From the NCBI RefSeq assembly GCF_937468385.1, contig NZ_CALBWS010000015.1, positions 1-64,000 on the forward strand: DNA of 64,000 nt. The letters are read 5' to 3'. This DNA comes from Neobacillus rhizosphaerae (GTDB lineage: Bacteria > Bacillota > Bacilli > Bacillales > Cytobacillaceae). This document shows positions 52,211 to 61,206 of this stretch, piece after piece (within the stretch, counting starts at the first letter, position 1; each line of letters begins with the position of its first letter). Position numbers and translations under genes: made by a program. The notes beneath the pieces were generated by a model. That model ran no database searches. It saw nothing but the letters and a program-made list of their open reading frames with translations, and was not told where the DNA came from.

Positions 52211-53629
52211 ATGATTTTGTACCATGTTGCTACAACATATCAGTTGTTGCACTGCATAATTAATAAAGAGCTTTTTCATAAAGAACAGGCTTGTTACATT
52301 ATATTTCCAGATTTTATTAATGAAAAATATCCACTGTATAAGCAAATGGAAGGTCCCTTTTTTGAGAAACTGTTTGTTTTTAATTCCAATGAATTCATTA
52401 ACGATACCAAAAATAATTTGATAAATAACATGAACGAGTTAGTTGGAAAATATCTCAATGAAAATAATATCGATCTCCAAACATTTTCAGAAATAATTGT
52501 AGGTAGCCCAAATGGTTATTTCGGAAATTATTTGGAGGAAAATGGGGTTCATTTCACTTTCTCGGAAGAAACCAGCGAATTAATTAGTAGGTCTGATAGT
52601 AGCTTTATTGATAAAATTCTTGTATTCTTTGGTATCAATCAAAAGATTCAAATGGACGAAAATTCAACTATTCTTTTAACACAACATTTTTCTAATTTAG
52701 GAATTATGTCCTTCGAAGACCACAAAAAAATATATCAACTAGTTGTTGATTATTTCGTACCGGAAACCAGGTTGGTGATAAAACCGCATCTTGATGATCT
52801 CATGTTCTATGAAGGTTTATTTCCACAGGCAACTGTTTTAAAAAAGAATTTTCCAACTGAGTTAATTCCTTTTGTTTTTACCGAAAAACCACAAACCGTA
52901 ATGACTATAACGTCCACAAGCATAACGAACTTAATGGGCTATTTCGAAAATTGTATAAAGTTTTCACCTGATTTTGAAAAGTATTTTAATAATACTCATC
53001 AGTATTATTGCGCAGTGAAAATAATTAGCGAGTTAATTGAAGATTACCAAATTTACGAAATGAACTCAGATAAACTACTTCTGGAAAATTTATTAAACAT
53101 TTCGGGAAATCATTTTGGCAAAAGCATTGTTAGTGTTAATAATTTGAGTCAAATTCCAGACAAAAGTATTGTTATTATGGATGATTTTAACCATGATCCT
53201 TTGCCTGAAACGAAAGAGATAGGTAACTTTTTAAATTCCGTAAACAGGGATTCTATTATTATCTTTATTAATTCAAATAAGGAATTTCTGTTCTATGATT
53301 ACCCTAACAAAGAATTATTGGAGAGAATAGTGCCAGTCGAAATTCTTCATAACAGCACAGTTGATGAAACTGACCAATACTCAACCACATTTTTTGTTTA
53401 TTCAAAAAGGAAGGATATTAGGAACATGATTAATGAACAAACATTTGAAAAAACGCTGAATAGTTCACAAGAAATGATAAAAGTAGAGGCAATGTCAGAA
53501 GAACAGTTAAGAATAAAAATATTAGAAGGAATATTAGAAGCAACAGAAAAAAGATTGGAGCATTATATTAAGTTGGAATCAGAACTAAGAGAAAAGTTGA
53601 ATTCATCAACTAACGTGTCACCCAAATAA
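52211..53629 (+). CDS. Polysialyltransferase-like glycosyltransferase
   Basis: About 472 residues. LYHVATTYQLLHCIINKELF at the N-terminus, HFTFSEETSELI in the middle and TRLVIKPHLDDLMF resemble the D/E-D/E-G and HP motifs of bacterial polysialyl/capsule glycosyltransferases (GT-B fold, sialyltransferase clans). Later, IMTITSTSITNLMGY-like sequence (TVMTITSTSITNLMG) matches the donor-site S/T-S motif. The final 50 residues form a Glu/Lys coiled coil. Its A/T-rich codon use is like the preceding HAD gene, so both may have arrived together. ATG 52211 follows GGAG; GTG 52202 is the alternative. Confidence 0.6.
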   Translation: MILYHVATTYQLLHCIINKELFHKEQACYIIFPDFINEKYPLYKQMEGPFFEKLFVFNSNEFINDTKNNLINNMNELVGKYLNENNIDLQTFSEIIVGSPNGYFGNYLEENGVHFTFSEETSELISRSDSSFIDKILVFFGINQKIQMDENSTILLTQHFSNLGIMSFEDHKKIYQLVVDYFVPETRLVIKPHLDDLMFYEGLFPQATVLKKNFPTELIPFVFTEKPQTVMTITSTSITNLMGYFENCIKFSPDFEKYFNNTHQYYCAVKIISELIEDYQIYEMNSDKLLLENLLNISGNHFGKSIVSVNNLSQIPDKSIVIMDDFNHDPLPETKEIGNFLNSVNRDSIIIFINSNKEFLFYDYPNKELLERIVPVEILHNSTVDETDQYSTTFFVYSKRKDIRNMINEQTFEKTLNSSQEMIKVEAMSEEQLRIKILEGILEATEKRLEHYIKLESELREKLNSSTNVSPK

Positions 53630-53761
53630 AAAACCAACATCGACTCATCCATCTAATACAATTTCCCCTATCGCACTTCCAGCCCTGCTAAAGGGTCAAC
53701 AGCTCCTAAATCAAAATAGTACCAAATGTAATATAAAATATTTTTTCTATCAAAAAGCACC

Positions 53762-53796
53762 TTCAGACGAACAGTGACAGGCACTGTTCGCCTGAA
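53762..53796. repeat. 35-bp imperfect palindrome with CAGGCAC core
   Basis: TTCAG-A-CGAACAGTG pairs with CACTGTTCG-C-CTGAA around a 5-base loop. The loop region ACAGGCAC overlaps the CAGGCACC core of the 43-bp palindromes in the first 9 kb, so they may be related classes of repeat. Confidence 0.65.
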
Positions 53797-53902
53797 TTAA
53801 ATTAATCACATTCCTTTACAATTACCGGAGTCCTATTACTGAATAACGGATATCAAAAACCTTGGGAATATCCGTAGTAATAAAAACGTTTATAAAAGCA
53901 CA

Positions 53903-53936
53903 AAAAACGACTATAGAACTTTTCCAAGTCGTTTTT
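53903..53936. terminator. Bidirectional terminator between the glycosyltransferase and VOC genes
   Basis: Stem AAAACGACT/AGTCGTTTT with a 14-base loop, flanked by an A-run and TTTTT. It serves the minus-strand VOC gene, 33 bases beyond its stop. Confidence 0.75.
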
Positions 53937-53968
53937 GTGTTTGTTTCTTCATTTTTGTGGTTCAGGGT

Positions 53969-54349
53969 TTACTTTTTTTCCATAACTGCAAAGTAATTTT
54001 TTTCATTATCAGCAAAGTTAAATACTCTTCCAGAAGGCATAGTTACAATTTCTCCGACTGTGATGTTTTTATCTAAAAAGTCTTTATATAATTTTTCAAG
54101 ATTTTCCGAGTAAAACATTAACGATGGTGTTTGAAGATTTAATTCAGGCTGCATCTTAGCAATTAATTCCTTATTATGGAGAACGATACTCGTTTCTGCT
54201 TCCTTTGTTGGAGCAATTTCAATCCATCTAAATCCTTGGCCGTTATCTACTTCAGAAACTACGCTAAACCCTACCTTCTCTGTCCAAAATTTCAATGTCT
54301 CATCTTGGTCATTTACATATAGCATAATTTGACCGACTTTATTAATCAT
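53969..54349 (-). CDS. VOC-superfamily (glyoxalase-like) protein
   Basis: 126 residues. VGQIMLYVNDQDETLKFWTE is the VOC first unit and LQTPSLMFYSENLEKLYKDF the second, ending in VFNFADNEKNYFAVMEK, where the C-terminal Phe-Ala-Val-Met position replaces the usual metal-ligand Glu. This pattern is common in Bacillus YurT-like or bleomycin-resistance-like proteins of unknown substrate. ATG 54349 (MINKVGQ) follows GGAGTGAAGCAA; GTG 54358 lies within that ribosome site. Confidence 0.8.
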   Translation of the reverse strand: MINKVGQIMLYVNDQDETLKFWTEKVGFSVVSEVDNGQGFRWIEIAPTKEAETSIVLHNKELIAKMQPELNLQTPSLMFYSENLEKLYKDFLDKNITVGEIVTMPSGRVFNFADNEKNYFAVMEKK

Positions 54350-54599
54350 TTGCTTCACTCCATTTCTGCTTGTTAAATGAATATTGATCTTTTTTTCTTT
54401 TGTTGATAATGCTTTAGCAAGTAAATCATATAACTACATTAATAATATACAAAATAAAAGGTCTAAACAATAATTGACCAGAGGTTAATTTTATAGACTC
54501 CATCTCTCTCCCAGAGGACAATTGTTTTTGGATATTACTATTTAATTAATGATTAACATTTAGGTCATAATTTATTAACAATATGGCGTTATAGTATAT

Positions 54600-54720
54600 T
54601 ATAGAGGGGATAGCACGGGTGGCTATCATGGTATTTGGCGAAGGCGGAGCCGATACTACACGAAAGAGCACCAGTTAAGTTGTAATCTCTGTATGGTTAT
54701 GTTGGACCATTGTTTCGTCT
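54600..54720 (+). ncRNA. Structured intergenic segment, possible small RNA
   Basis: After a promoter-like TATATT/TATAGT region (about 54585-54600) come two consecutive stems: GATAGC/GCTATC (54609-54627) and GTAT-tt-GGC/GCC-g-ATAC (about 54631-54656). Its G+C is clearly higher than the surrounding DNA. Alternatively a 19-codon frame from GTG about 54619 (MAIMVFGEGGADTTRKSTS) with a GAGGGG ribosome site could be translated. No known riboswitch consensus was recognised. The DNA from 54720 to 54996 shows nothing more. Confidence 0.35.
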
Positions 54721-55044
54721 AAATTCAGCGATTCAGCTGCTATTAAAATTCCCATCGTCCATTTATCTTCACGAAATGATTTTCTCCTCATTTATCACAC
54801 TAAAGATATTCCTTGAATAATGTATTTCCGTACTATTTCGCTAAAATTGAATGAAAATCCTTTTTTAAAACGCAGGATAATAAGCAGGATCCATATTTTA
54901 TTCTAAAATCATAGATACCCCCAATAGCCAACTAAATTGTTCCTAGAAACTTTATTGTTGATTTTTGTATTATTCTTTCTTATAAATGGTAGGATAATGT
55001 CTTTAGAGAATACATCCATTATTTTTTTGAAAAGAGGGGTTTTT

Positions 55045-55647
55045 ATTAACATATTATGGGATTTTGATGGAACACTTTTTGATACCTATCCATCACTAGT
55101 TGAAGGTTTTATGAAATTAAGTCAAAAAGAACTAGATCGAAATGAAGTTTTGAACTGGCTAAAAATCGATTCCAAAACGGCATTTAAACATTATGGAATT
55201 GATGAGGATCAACGAGGCGAATACCAAAAATTACATAATCATTATTCGAAGTTGGAAAGCAGACCTTTTGATCACTTAGAGGATGTGTTATCTGCTGTGG
55301 AGAACAATATTATTGTGACTCATCGCGATAAGGAATCGACTATTTTTCTCCTCGAGAAATTCCATTTAGCAAAATACTTTAAAGAAATTGTTTCCGTTGA
55401 AGAACAAGGGTTCACTAGAAAACCACATAGTGCTTCCTATGAATCTGTCCTAAAAAATCACCCCATTCATTTGGTAGTGGGTGACCGCGACTTAGATTTA
55501 ATACCCGCCAGGAGATTAAAGATTAAAACCGTTGCCTTTCAAAATCAAAACATTGAAGCCGATTTTCACATCGACACCTATGCAGATTTTATTCCTTTGG
55601 TCCTAAATCCACTTCAGGCAACGAAACAGAACCCCTTAGATTATTAA
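55045..55647 (+). CDS. HAD-superfamily phosphatase; AUU start likely
   Basis: About 200 residues. Motif I is ILWDFDGTLFDTYPSL, motif II NIIVTHRD, and Lys/Asp motifs KPHSASYE and VVGDRDLDLIPARR are present: a Cof/phosphoglycolate-type subclass I HAD. The domain normally starts right at M-x-x-I-L-W-D-F-D. The ribosome site AAGAGGGG at 55032-55039 is followed by ATT (55045) encoding the first residue; the sequence then reads NILWDF. Alternative ordinary starts are ATG 54997 (MSLENTS) and TTG 55027. Substrate unknown. Confidence 0.82.
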   Translation: MNILWDFDGTLFDTYPSLVEGFMKLSQKELDRNEVLNWLKIDSKTAFKHYGIDEDQRGEYQKLHNHYSKLESRPFDHLEDVLSAVENNIIVTHRDKESTIFLLEKFHLAKYFKEIVSVEEQGFTRKPHSASYESVLKNHPIHLVVGDRDLDLIPARRLKIKTVAFQNQNIEADFHIDTYADFIPLVLNPLQATKQNPLDY

Positions 55648-55663
55648 AATCAAGGGGTTTTTA
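55630..55663 (+). terminator. Terminator of the HAD phosphatase gene
   Basis: Stem AACCCCTT-GATT/AATC-AAGGGGTT with TTTTT, overlapping the stop codon. The 285 bases that follow hold no gene. Confidence 0.85.
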
Positions 55664-55949
55664 TCTATTTTCCGGTTAGCTAAGTTCCTCATTTACTGCC
55701 CCGCTGGGATCTAGAATATCTACTTTTTGGACTGGTTCAAGTCATTCTTCAAGTTGCATAGATAGAAATGGCCCCCCTAAGAAAGTATGTATGTCCATTA
55801 GTGAACTGCAAACAATCCTAGTCAAGGTTCAGATGACAGTTATAGAAGAAACAGAAACTTCGAAGTCCAATAAGGGCGACACTTTAAAAAGCAGTTGAGA
55901 AATCACTCATTTTGTGTTTGGATTAAGAATAACTAGGAGGGGGATCCAC

Positions 55950-56852
55950 ATGAAAATGAAATTGAGACTCATCATGACCATGCTCATTTTTGGAAGCATC
56001 GGGGTGTTTGTAAAAAAGATTGAACTGACTTCAAGTGAAATTGCGTTTTTAAGAGGGGTAATCGGAAGTTTATTCCTGCTTATTGCTGGTTTCCTAGTTA
56101 AACATAAGCCATCTTTTAAAGCATTAAAGGAAAATGCAATCCTGCTCCTGTTATCTGGGGCAGCAATTGGCTTTAATTGGATATTTTTATTTGAGTCCTA
56201 TCGGTATACCACTATATCCAATGCCACCATTAGCTATTACTTTGCGCCAATCTTTGTCATGATCCTAGCACCATTGGTTCTTAAAGAAAAACTGACGAGT
56301 GTGAAGGTGGTTTGCATTCTTACGGCAATGTTTGGACTATTTTTAATCGTTAACACTGGGGGCGGTGATACAAGCGGCTCGCAGTATCACTCATTAGGTA
56401 TTTTCTATGGTCTTTTAGCAGCAGCATTTTATGCAAGTGTGGTGTTAATGAACAAATTTATCAAAAATTTATCCGGCTTTGAAATCACGCTAGTGCAATT
56501 AATGACCGCTGCTTTGGTCCTGCTTCCCTATGTATTGTGGCAGGGTCATCTCCATTTTGCTAGTTTAAACTCTACTTCTATTATTTTTATACTAATAATA
56601 GGGATTGTGCATACCGGTTTAGGCTATTTTTTATATTTTACTTCTATTCAAAAATTAAAAGGGCAAACGATTGCTGTTCTTAGCTATATTGATCCGATTT
56701 CGGCCGTGATCATCGCAACAATTTTTTTAAGTGAAAACATGACAATGATTCAAATGATTGGCGGAGTCCTTGTACTGGGGGCAACTTTTTTTAGTGAAAA
56801 ACTAGAGATTAATGCCGAGAAAAAAGCTCAAACTCCCACTACTTCACCGTAA
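55950..56852 (+). CDS. DMT-superfamily (EamA) transporter
   Basis: About 300 residues with ten membrane helices in two EamA repeats. The first unit includes FGSIGVFVKKIELTSSEIAF and the motif LLLSGAAIGFNWIFLFESYR-YTTISNATISYYFAPIFV; the second includes IIGIVHTGLGYFLYFTSIQ and VLSYIDPISAVIIATIFLSE. DMT transporters export amino acids, purines or drugs; substrate unknown. AGGAGGGGGATCCAC precedes ATG 55950; the frame extends to 55914. It stands alone. Confidence 0.88.
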   Translation: MKMKLRLIMTMLIFGSIGVFVKKIELTSSEIAFLRGVIGSLFLLIAGFLVKHKPSFKALKENAILLLLSGAAIGFNWIFLFESYRYTTISNATISYYFAPIFVMILAPLVLKEKLTSVKVVCILTAMFGLFLIVNTGGGDTSGSQYHSLGIFYGLLAAAFYASVVLMNKFIKNLSGFEITLVQLMTAALVLLPYVLWQGHLHFASLNSTSIIFILIIGIVHTGLGYFLYFTSIQKLKGQTIAVLSYIDPISAVIIATIFLSENMTMIQMIGGVLVLGATFFSEKLEINAEKKAQTPTTSP

Positions 56853-57479
56853 TCGATTTTAGTGTCAATCCTCTACCGCTCATTACACATCATATATATG
56901 TTGTCTTATAGTAGAAATGGTCTTTCATGTTTCGATTGATCATTTCTATTCCCCCAACCGAAGGGCGGTAGTTGTTTGGCAGATAAAAAGTCTCGTATTC
57001 TAGTGCCTACTTTCTTGAAAGAAAACCAAGGATTTCAGAATACAAAAAGTGCTCGTATTGATCACTCAGTTGAATTAATTACCTTCCTAATACGTGATCA
57101 TCCTAGTTTTGACTATAACGCTTCTGCTCGACATTAATTTCTGTTTTCCCTCTCTTTTCACTTCGTCTTGATTTATTCAACACCCTGTATTGCCACTTCC
57201 AACATCCCTAACATTAGCCATTATAAGAATCCTTTCTGTGGTTATTTCGTCGTAGTTTTAACCTTATCAGAAATGGATTCTTTTTCATTTATTTTATGCA
57301 TTAAATAGTAACGAGAAAGCTGATTGGATAAGCGTTATTAGCCTATTTTAAAAAATCTGTGAATAATTCAGGTAATATTTGTTAATGTTTAAAAACAATC
57401 TAATTTTCAAATACTAGCAAAGCATTAGTTCGAAATGAATGTTTACGAAAATATAGCGAATTATAGGAGAGATGTAATT
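56853..57479. other. Gap between the EamA and DUF421 genes
   Basis: About 625 A/T-rich bases. One weak stem (GAAATG/CATTTC near 56913-56948) and no protein-like frame. AGGAGA at 57465-57470 is the ribosome site of the next gene. Confidence 0.5.
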
Positions 57480-58187
57480 TTGGAAACATTCTACCGTGCC
57501 ATAATCGTTTTTATAGCGGGATACATTTTTTTAAGAGTAACTGGAAAAAAGGCTGTTGCTCAAATGCATACCTTCGATTTATTATACATTCTTGTCCTAA
57601 CCAATATCATTAGTACACCGGTTGAGGTTGGTAATATTGGAAAATCAATAATCTATGCTACCATTACGGTAATTTTATATAAAATTTTAGTCCGATTATC
57701 TTTACATAACAAATTAAGATGGCTTCTCTATGAAAGTCCTACGGTATTAATTCATAATGGCGATATTGATAGACAAGGACTGAAAAAGGTGAGGATGCCA
57801 ATGAATGAGTTATTGTCACAATTAAGGGTAAAAGGGTACATTGATACTCAAAATATTGCTATTGCGGTTATGGAGTCAACTGGTAATATAAGCGTTATCC
57901 CTAAGTCAGAACATCGTCCTGTACAACCTAATGATTTAAAATTAAAGGTTAGTAAAACGTATCTTCCAATTCCACTGATAATGGACAGTCAAATTATTTA
58001 TCATAATTTGAAATATTTGAAATTAGATCGAGATTGGCTATATAACGAACTCGAAAAAATGGAGGAAAAAGTAGAGAATATAATATTAGCGACTTATTTA
58101 GAAAATGGAACGTTATTTATAGATAATAATGCAATAATCGAACATAAAAGTGATCCTTATTATTACAAGCCAGGGAGAGATAATTAA
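57480..58187 (+). CDS. DUF421-family (YetF/YdfS-like) membrane protein
   Basis: About 235 residues. Three membrane helices (FYRAIIVFIAGYIFLRVTGK, then MHTFDLLYILVLTNIISTPV and SIIYATITVILYKILVRLSL) precede a cytoplasmic DUF421 domain with the signature LYESPTVLIHNGDIDRQGLK, ELLSQLRVKGY and VIPKSEHRPVQP. Members in Bacillus are linked to spore or stress physiology, but no function is established. TTG 57480 sits 9 bases after AGGAGA; ATG 57435 has no ribosome site. Confidence 0.85.
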   Translation: METFYRAIIVFIAGYIFLRVTGKKAVAQMHTFDLLYILVLTNIISTPVEVGNIGKSIIYATITVILYKILVRLSLHNKLRWLLYESPTVLIHNGDIDRQGLKKVRMPMNELLSQLRVKGYIDTQNIAIAVMESTGNISVIPKSEHRPVQPNDLKLKVSKTYLPIPLIMDSQIIYHNLKYLKLDRDWLYNELEKMEEKVENIILATYLENGTLFIDNNAIIEHKSDPYYYKPGRDN

Positions 58188-58274
58188 TTAGTAAACAATG
58201 AATACGGTAAAATGATTACAGTAATTCAATTAGGGAATTAAATCCAGCGTACTAGTTGCAATTACACATCGGTA

Positions 58275-58332
58275 AAAGAACCAATATAAAGTGAAAGGGT
58301 TATTCCAAGTTAGGATTGGCTCTTTCGTTTTT
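58275..58332 (+). terminator. Terminator-like hairpin downstream of the DUF421 gene
   Basis: AAAGA-A-CCAAT pairs with ATTGG-C-TCTTT across a 30-base loop, followed by a run of T. The long loop makes it less certain. Between here and 58545 there is only A/T-rich DNA. Confidence 0.5.
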
Positions 58333-58545
58333 TTTATGTATTTCAAACTAGCCATTGATTTTTTATTAGAAATATCAACTTTTAAACCCTCGAAAAGTAT
58401 CAAAATTTTTCCTCGTCCAATTGAAAATATGAAAGTAGTAATTTGGTTCTAAATTAATTACATTAGAAATCTGACCATGTCCAAAACATATTCGAATAAA
58501 TAAGTAATATCATTAGTAATAAAGCCATTTTAAAGGAGGGCTAAA

Positions 58546-58842
58546 ATGCAAAATAACCCCCAATGGTCATGTAAGTACGGATCAGTTCAATCAAATGTTA
58601 GTTGCCCCTGAAACATTTGCAGCGAGAACCGAATCCATTACTGAACAATTATTTGTAGAACGTTCACTTACTGAAAACAGGTTTTGGCTTAGAATTATGA
58701 AAGAACATGCATTATTTTTAGGTGAGAGGTTTAACCGAAATGATACAGTTCATCCAACAAACAGACAGGTTTCATTATTACTTCGAACAACAGGAAACCA
58801 AGGCATATCAAGTTTGATTGTTAACATTTTTAGAAGAAGGTG
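58546..58842 (+). pseudogene. Decayed, truncated DUF2935-family gene
   Basis: AAAGGAGGG and ATG 58546 start MQNN, but at the C5 run (58557-58561) the frame must shift by one to continue NGHVSTDQFNQMLVAPETFA and ESITEQLFVERSLTENRFWL-RIMKEHALFLGERFNR, a clear DUF2935 start (WxxxMxEHALFL). A second shift near 58745 is needed to read QFIQQTDRFHYYFEQQETKA, and then a TGA stop ends it at about 90 codons. DUF2935 proteins are normally about 250-270 residues, so the gene is truncated and broken. Confidence 0.7.
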
Positions 58843-58847
58843 AGTAT

Positions 58848-59186
58848 ATGGCGAAAATCGGAAAAGATGATTTTGCAAATGGGTTTGTTCCCCACCATAA
58901 TCATGGTTCCGTTGATTATACCTCCATGGAGTCAGGGCATGTTCATCAATGTTTAGATGTTACATCTCCCCCTATTCAAACTCAGGATGGTAACCATATT
59001 CATTATACAGAGGGATATGTTGTCTTCGAGAATGGTCATACTCATCATTATAAGGCATACTCTGGACCAGCGATTCCAGTAGGAAATGGCATGCATGTTC
59101 ATTATTATGATTTTTATACAACAGAGGATGATGGTCATAGTCATCTTGTAAGGGGAGTCGATCATCCTGCCCCAGGTAATAAATAA
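58848..59186 (+). CDS. YmaF-family protein
   Basis: 112 residues. It has repeated H-x-H motifs: HHNHGSVDYTSMESGHVHQC, DGNHIHYTEGYVVFENGHTH-HYKAYSGPAIPVGNGMHVHYYDFYTTEDDGHSHLVRGVDHPAPG. This His-rich repeat pattern is diagnostic for YmaF proteins and suggests metal binding. ATG 58848 follows GAAGGTGAGTAT; the frame extends into the decayed DUF2935 gene. Function unknown. Confidence 0.85.
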   Translation: MAKIGKDDFANGFVPHHNHGSVDYTSMESGHVHQCLDVTSPPIQTQDGNHIHYTEGYVVFENGHTHHYKAYSGPAIPVGNGMHVHYYDFYTTEDDGHSHLVRGVDHPAPGNK

Positions 59187-59305
59187 AAAAAAGGTTGCAG
59201 TAGCAACCTAATCCTCTTAATTCAATTGGGCAAAATCTTGATGGATATGCCATTTTTGAATTTCTATTTACTTTAGCTTCTTTGTTTCTGTAAACAATTA
59301 AGTTA

Positions 59306-59548
59306 TTATGCGTATTTTATGCCAGCAAGCTTAACATTGTTTTTATCATCTGATCCACAAGGTGTGACCGCAAAAGTCATTTCACATTTTGGGCAGTTCA
59401 TAATAACCGTTTCTAATGTAAATGTTTCTCCACATTCACATCTAATCTCGTGCGCCACTGTTGGTGCAAAGTTTTCTTTCCCTTTACTTTTAACATGGTC
59501 AACGATGTCTTTCCCATCTTTTAAACTTGTTGTACAACCACAGCTCAT
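59306..59548 (-). CDS. Small zinc-ribbon protein
   Basis: 80 residues. Four to six Cys pairs are visible: CGC near the N-terminus, CEC, CPKC and a C-terminal CG (MSCGCTTSL, RCECGETFTLETVIMNCPKC). The ECG-x17-CPKC arrangement would form one zinc ribbon. Similar small Cys-rich proteins occur in Bacillus; function unknown. It converges with the YmaF gene, with a weak AGGTTGC/GCAACCT hairpin (59192-59209) between them. Confidence 0.75.
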   Translation of the reverse strand: MSCGCTTSLKDGKDIVDHVKSKGKENFAPTVAHEIRCECGETFTLETVIMNCPKCEMTFAVTPCGSDDKNNVKLAGIKYA

Positions 59549-59922
59549 TAATAACCCTCCAAGGATTTTATAAGTTTAATTAAATATAGTAATTTAAGAA
59601 TAGCATAGAAACATTTAAATCAATGTGACAAAAATTAAACACATTGTGAATTTAAATATGAATTGTCATAAAAACATTAATATCCAGTAAAAAGAGTAAG
59701 TAAATAACTATCATTTCAACTCTTTTAATCCAATAGTAATATCTCCTCAAATTGTTCATTATGATATTCAATTACATTTAATTAAAAATCCCTTATTAAA
59801 CTGCTTCTTTACTAAAGCTGTATTTTTTGGAAAAAGTTATTAATAATTCCTTCATCATCGATATTATAATGTTTAGGTATAAAGATAATGATTCCACCTC
59901 GTAGTTTAACAAGAACATATAA
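59549..59922. other. Gap between the zinc-ribbon and GNAT genes
   Basis: About 370 bases, strongly A/T-rich. No start with a ribosome site, no stable hairpin and no protein-like frame seen. Confidence 0.5.
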
Positions 59923-60606
<684 letters not shown>

Positions 60607-60628
60607 AAAGATAAATCTATTAGCTTTA

Positions 60629-61081
60629 TCAGTAATCTCTCTTGTTTCCCTTTTTTACAAATTCCCAATCGACCTCTATATTTTTTCGAACTCTTTGAAG
60701 AAGATTAAATATTATGTCTGTTTCTTCAGAGGAAAATCCAGATAATGCAACCATATTGGAATATTCTCCTTCTCTCTTTAAAAAGGGATAAACTTTTTCA
60801 CCTTTCTCAGTTGGAAATAGTTTTTTAATTTTTTTGTTATTTTCATCATCTTTCTTTTCGATGAACCCTTGAATTTCAAGTTTTTTTATTGCTCGGGCTG
60901 CAGTTGTACGGTCTACCTTTATCATCTCTGCTAACTTTTCTTGAATGATTCCTGGGTTCTCACATATCCGTACAAGATACAAATACTGTCCTTTTGTAAG
61001 GTCAAATTCTTTAAATTCAATATTACTTATAGAGTCTAATGACCTAGCTATCATTCCGATTTCACGTAAAATTTCCTTCAT
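60629..61081 (-). CDS. MarR-family transcriptional regulator
   Basis: 150 residues. The winged helix has LTKGQYLYLVRICENPGIIQ, then KLAEMIKVDRTTAARAIKKL and the wing EIQGFIEKKDDENNKKIKKL. It starts with ATG 61081 behind GGAGTTTTATAA. Directly upstream, between it and the divergent GNAT gene, is a perfect inverted repeat (61106-61129), the likely operator for autoregulation and for the divergent gene. The signal it senses is unknown. Confidence 0.9.
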   Translation of the reverse strand: MKEILREIGMIARSLDSISNIEFKEFDLTKGQYLYLVRICENPGIIQEKLAEMIKVDRTTAARAIKKLEIQGFIEKKDDENNKKIKKLFPTEKGEKVYPFLKREGEYSNMVALSGFSSEETDIIFNLLQRVRKNIEVDWEFVKKGNKRDY

Positions 61082-61105
61082 TTATAAAACTCCTTAATAC
61101 AATTA

Positions 61106-61129
61106 TTTTTGTTGCATTTGCAACAAAAA
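61106..61129. promoter_or_regulatory. MarR operator: 11-base perfect inverted repeat
   Basis: TTTTTGTTGCA-tt-TGCAACAAAAA lies 25 bases upstream of the MarR start and 78 bases upstream of the divergent GNAT gene. The TTGCA/TGCAA half sites fit the common MarR dyad shape. Confidence 0.8.
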
Positions 61130-61206
61130 AGTTTTAACTTAATTATATGACTATAAATTAATTTTGACTAGTCGGTTTAAATAATTCTAGAAAAGGACTG
61201 AAAAAA

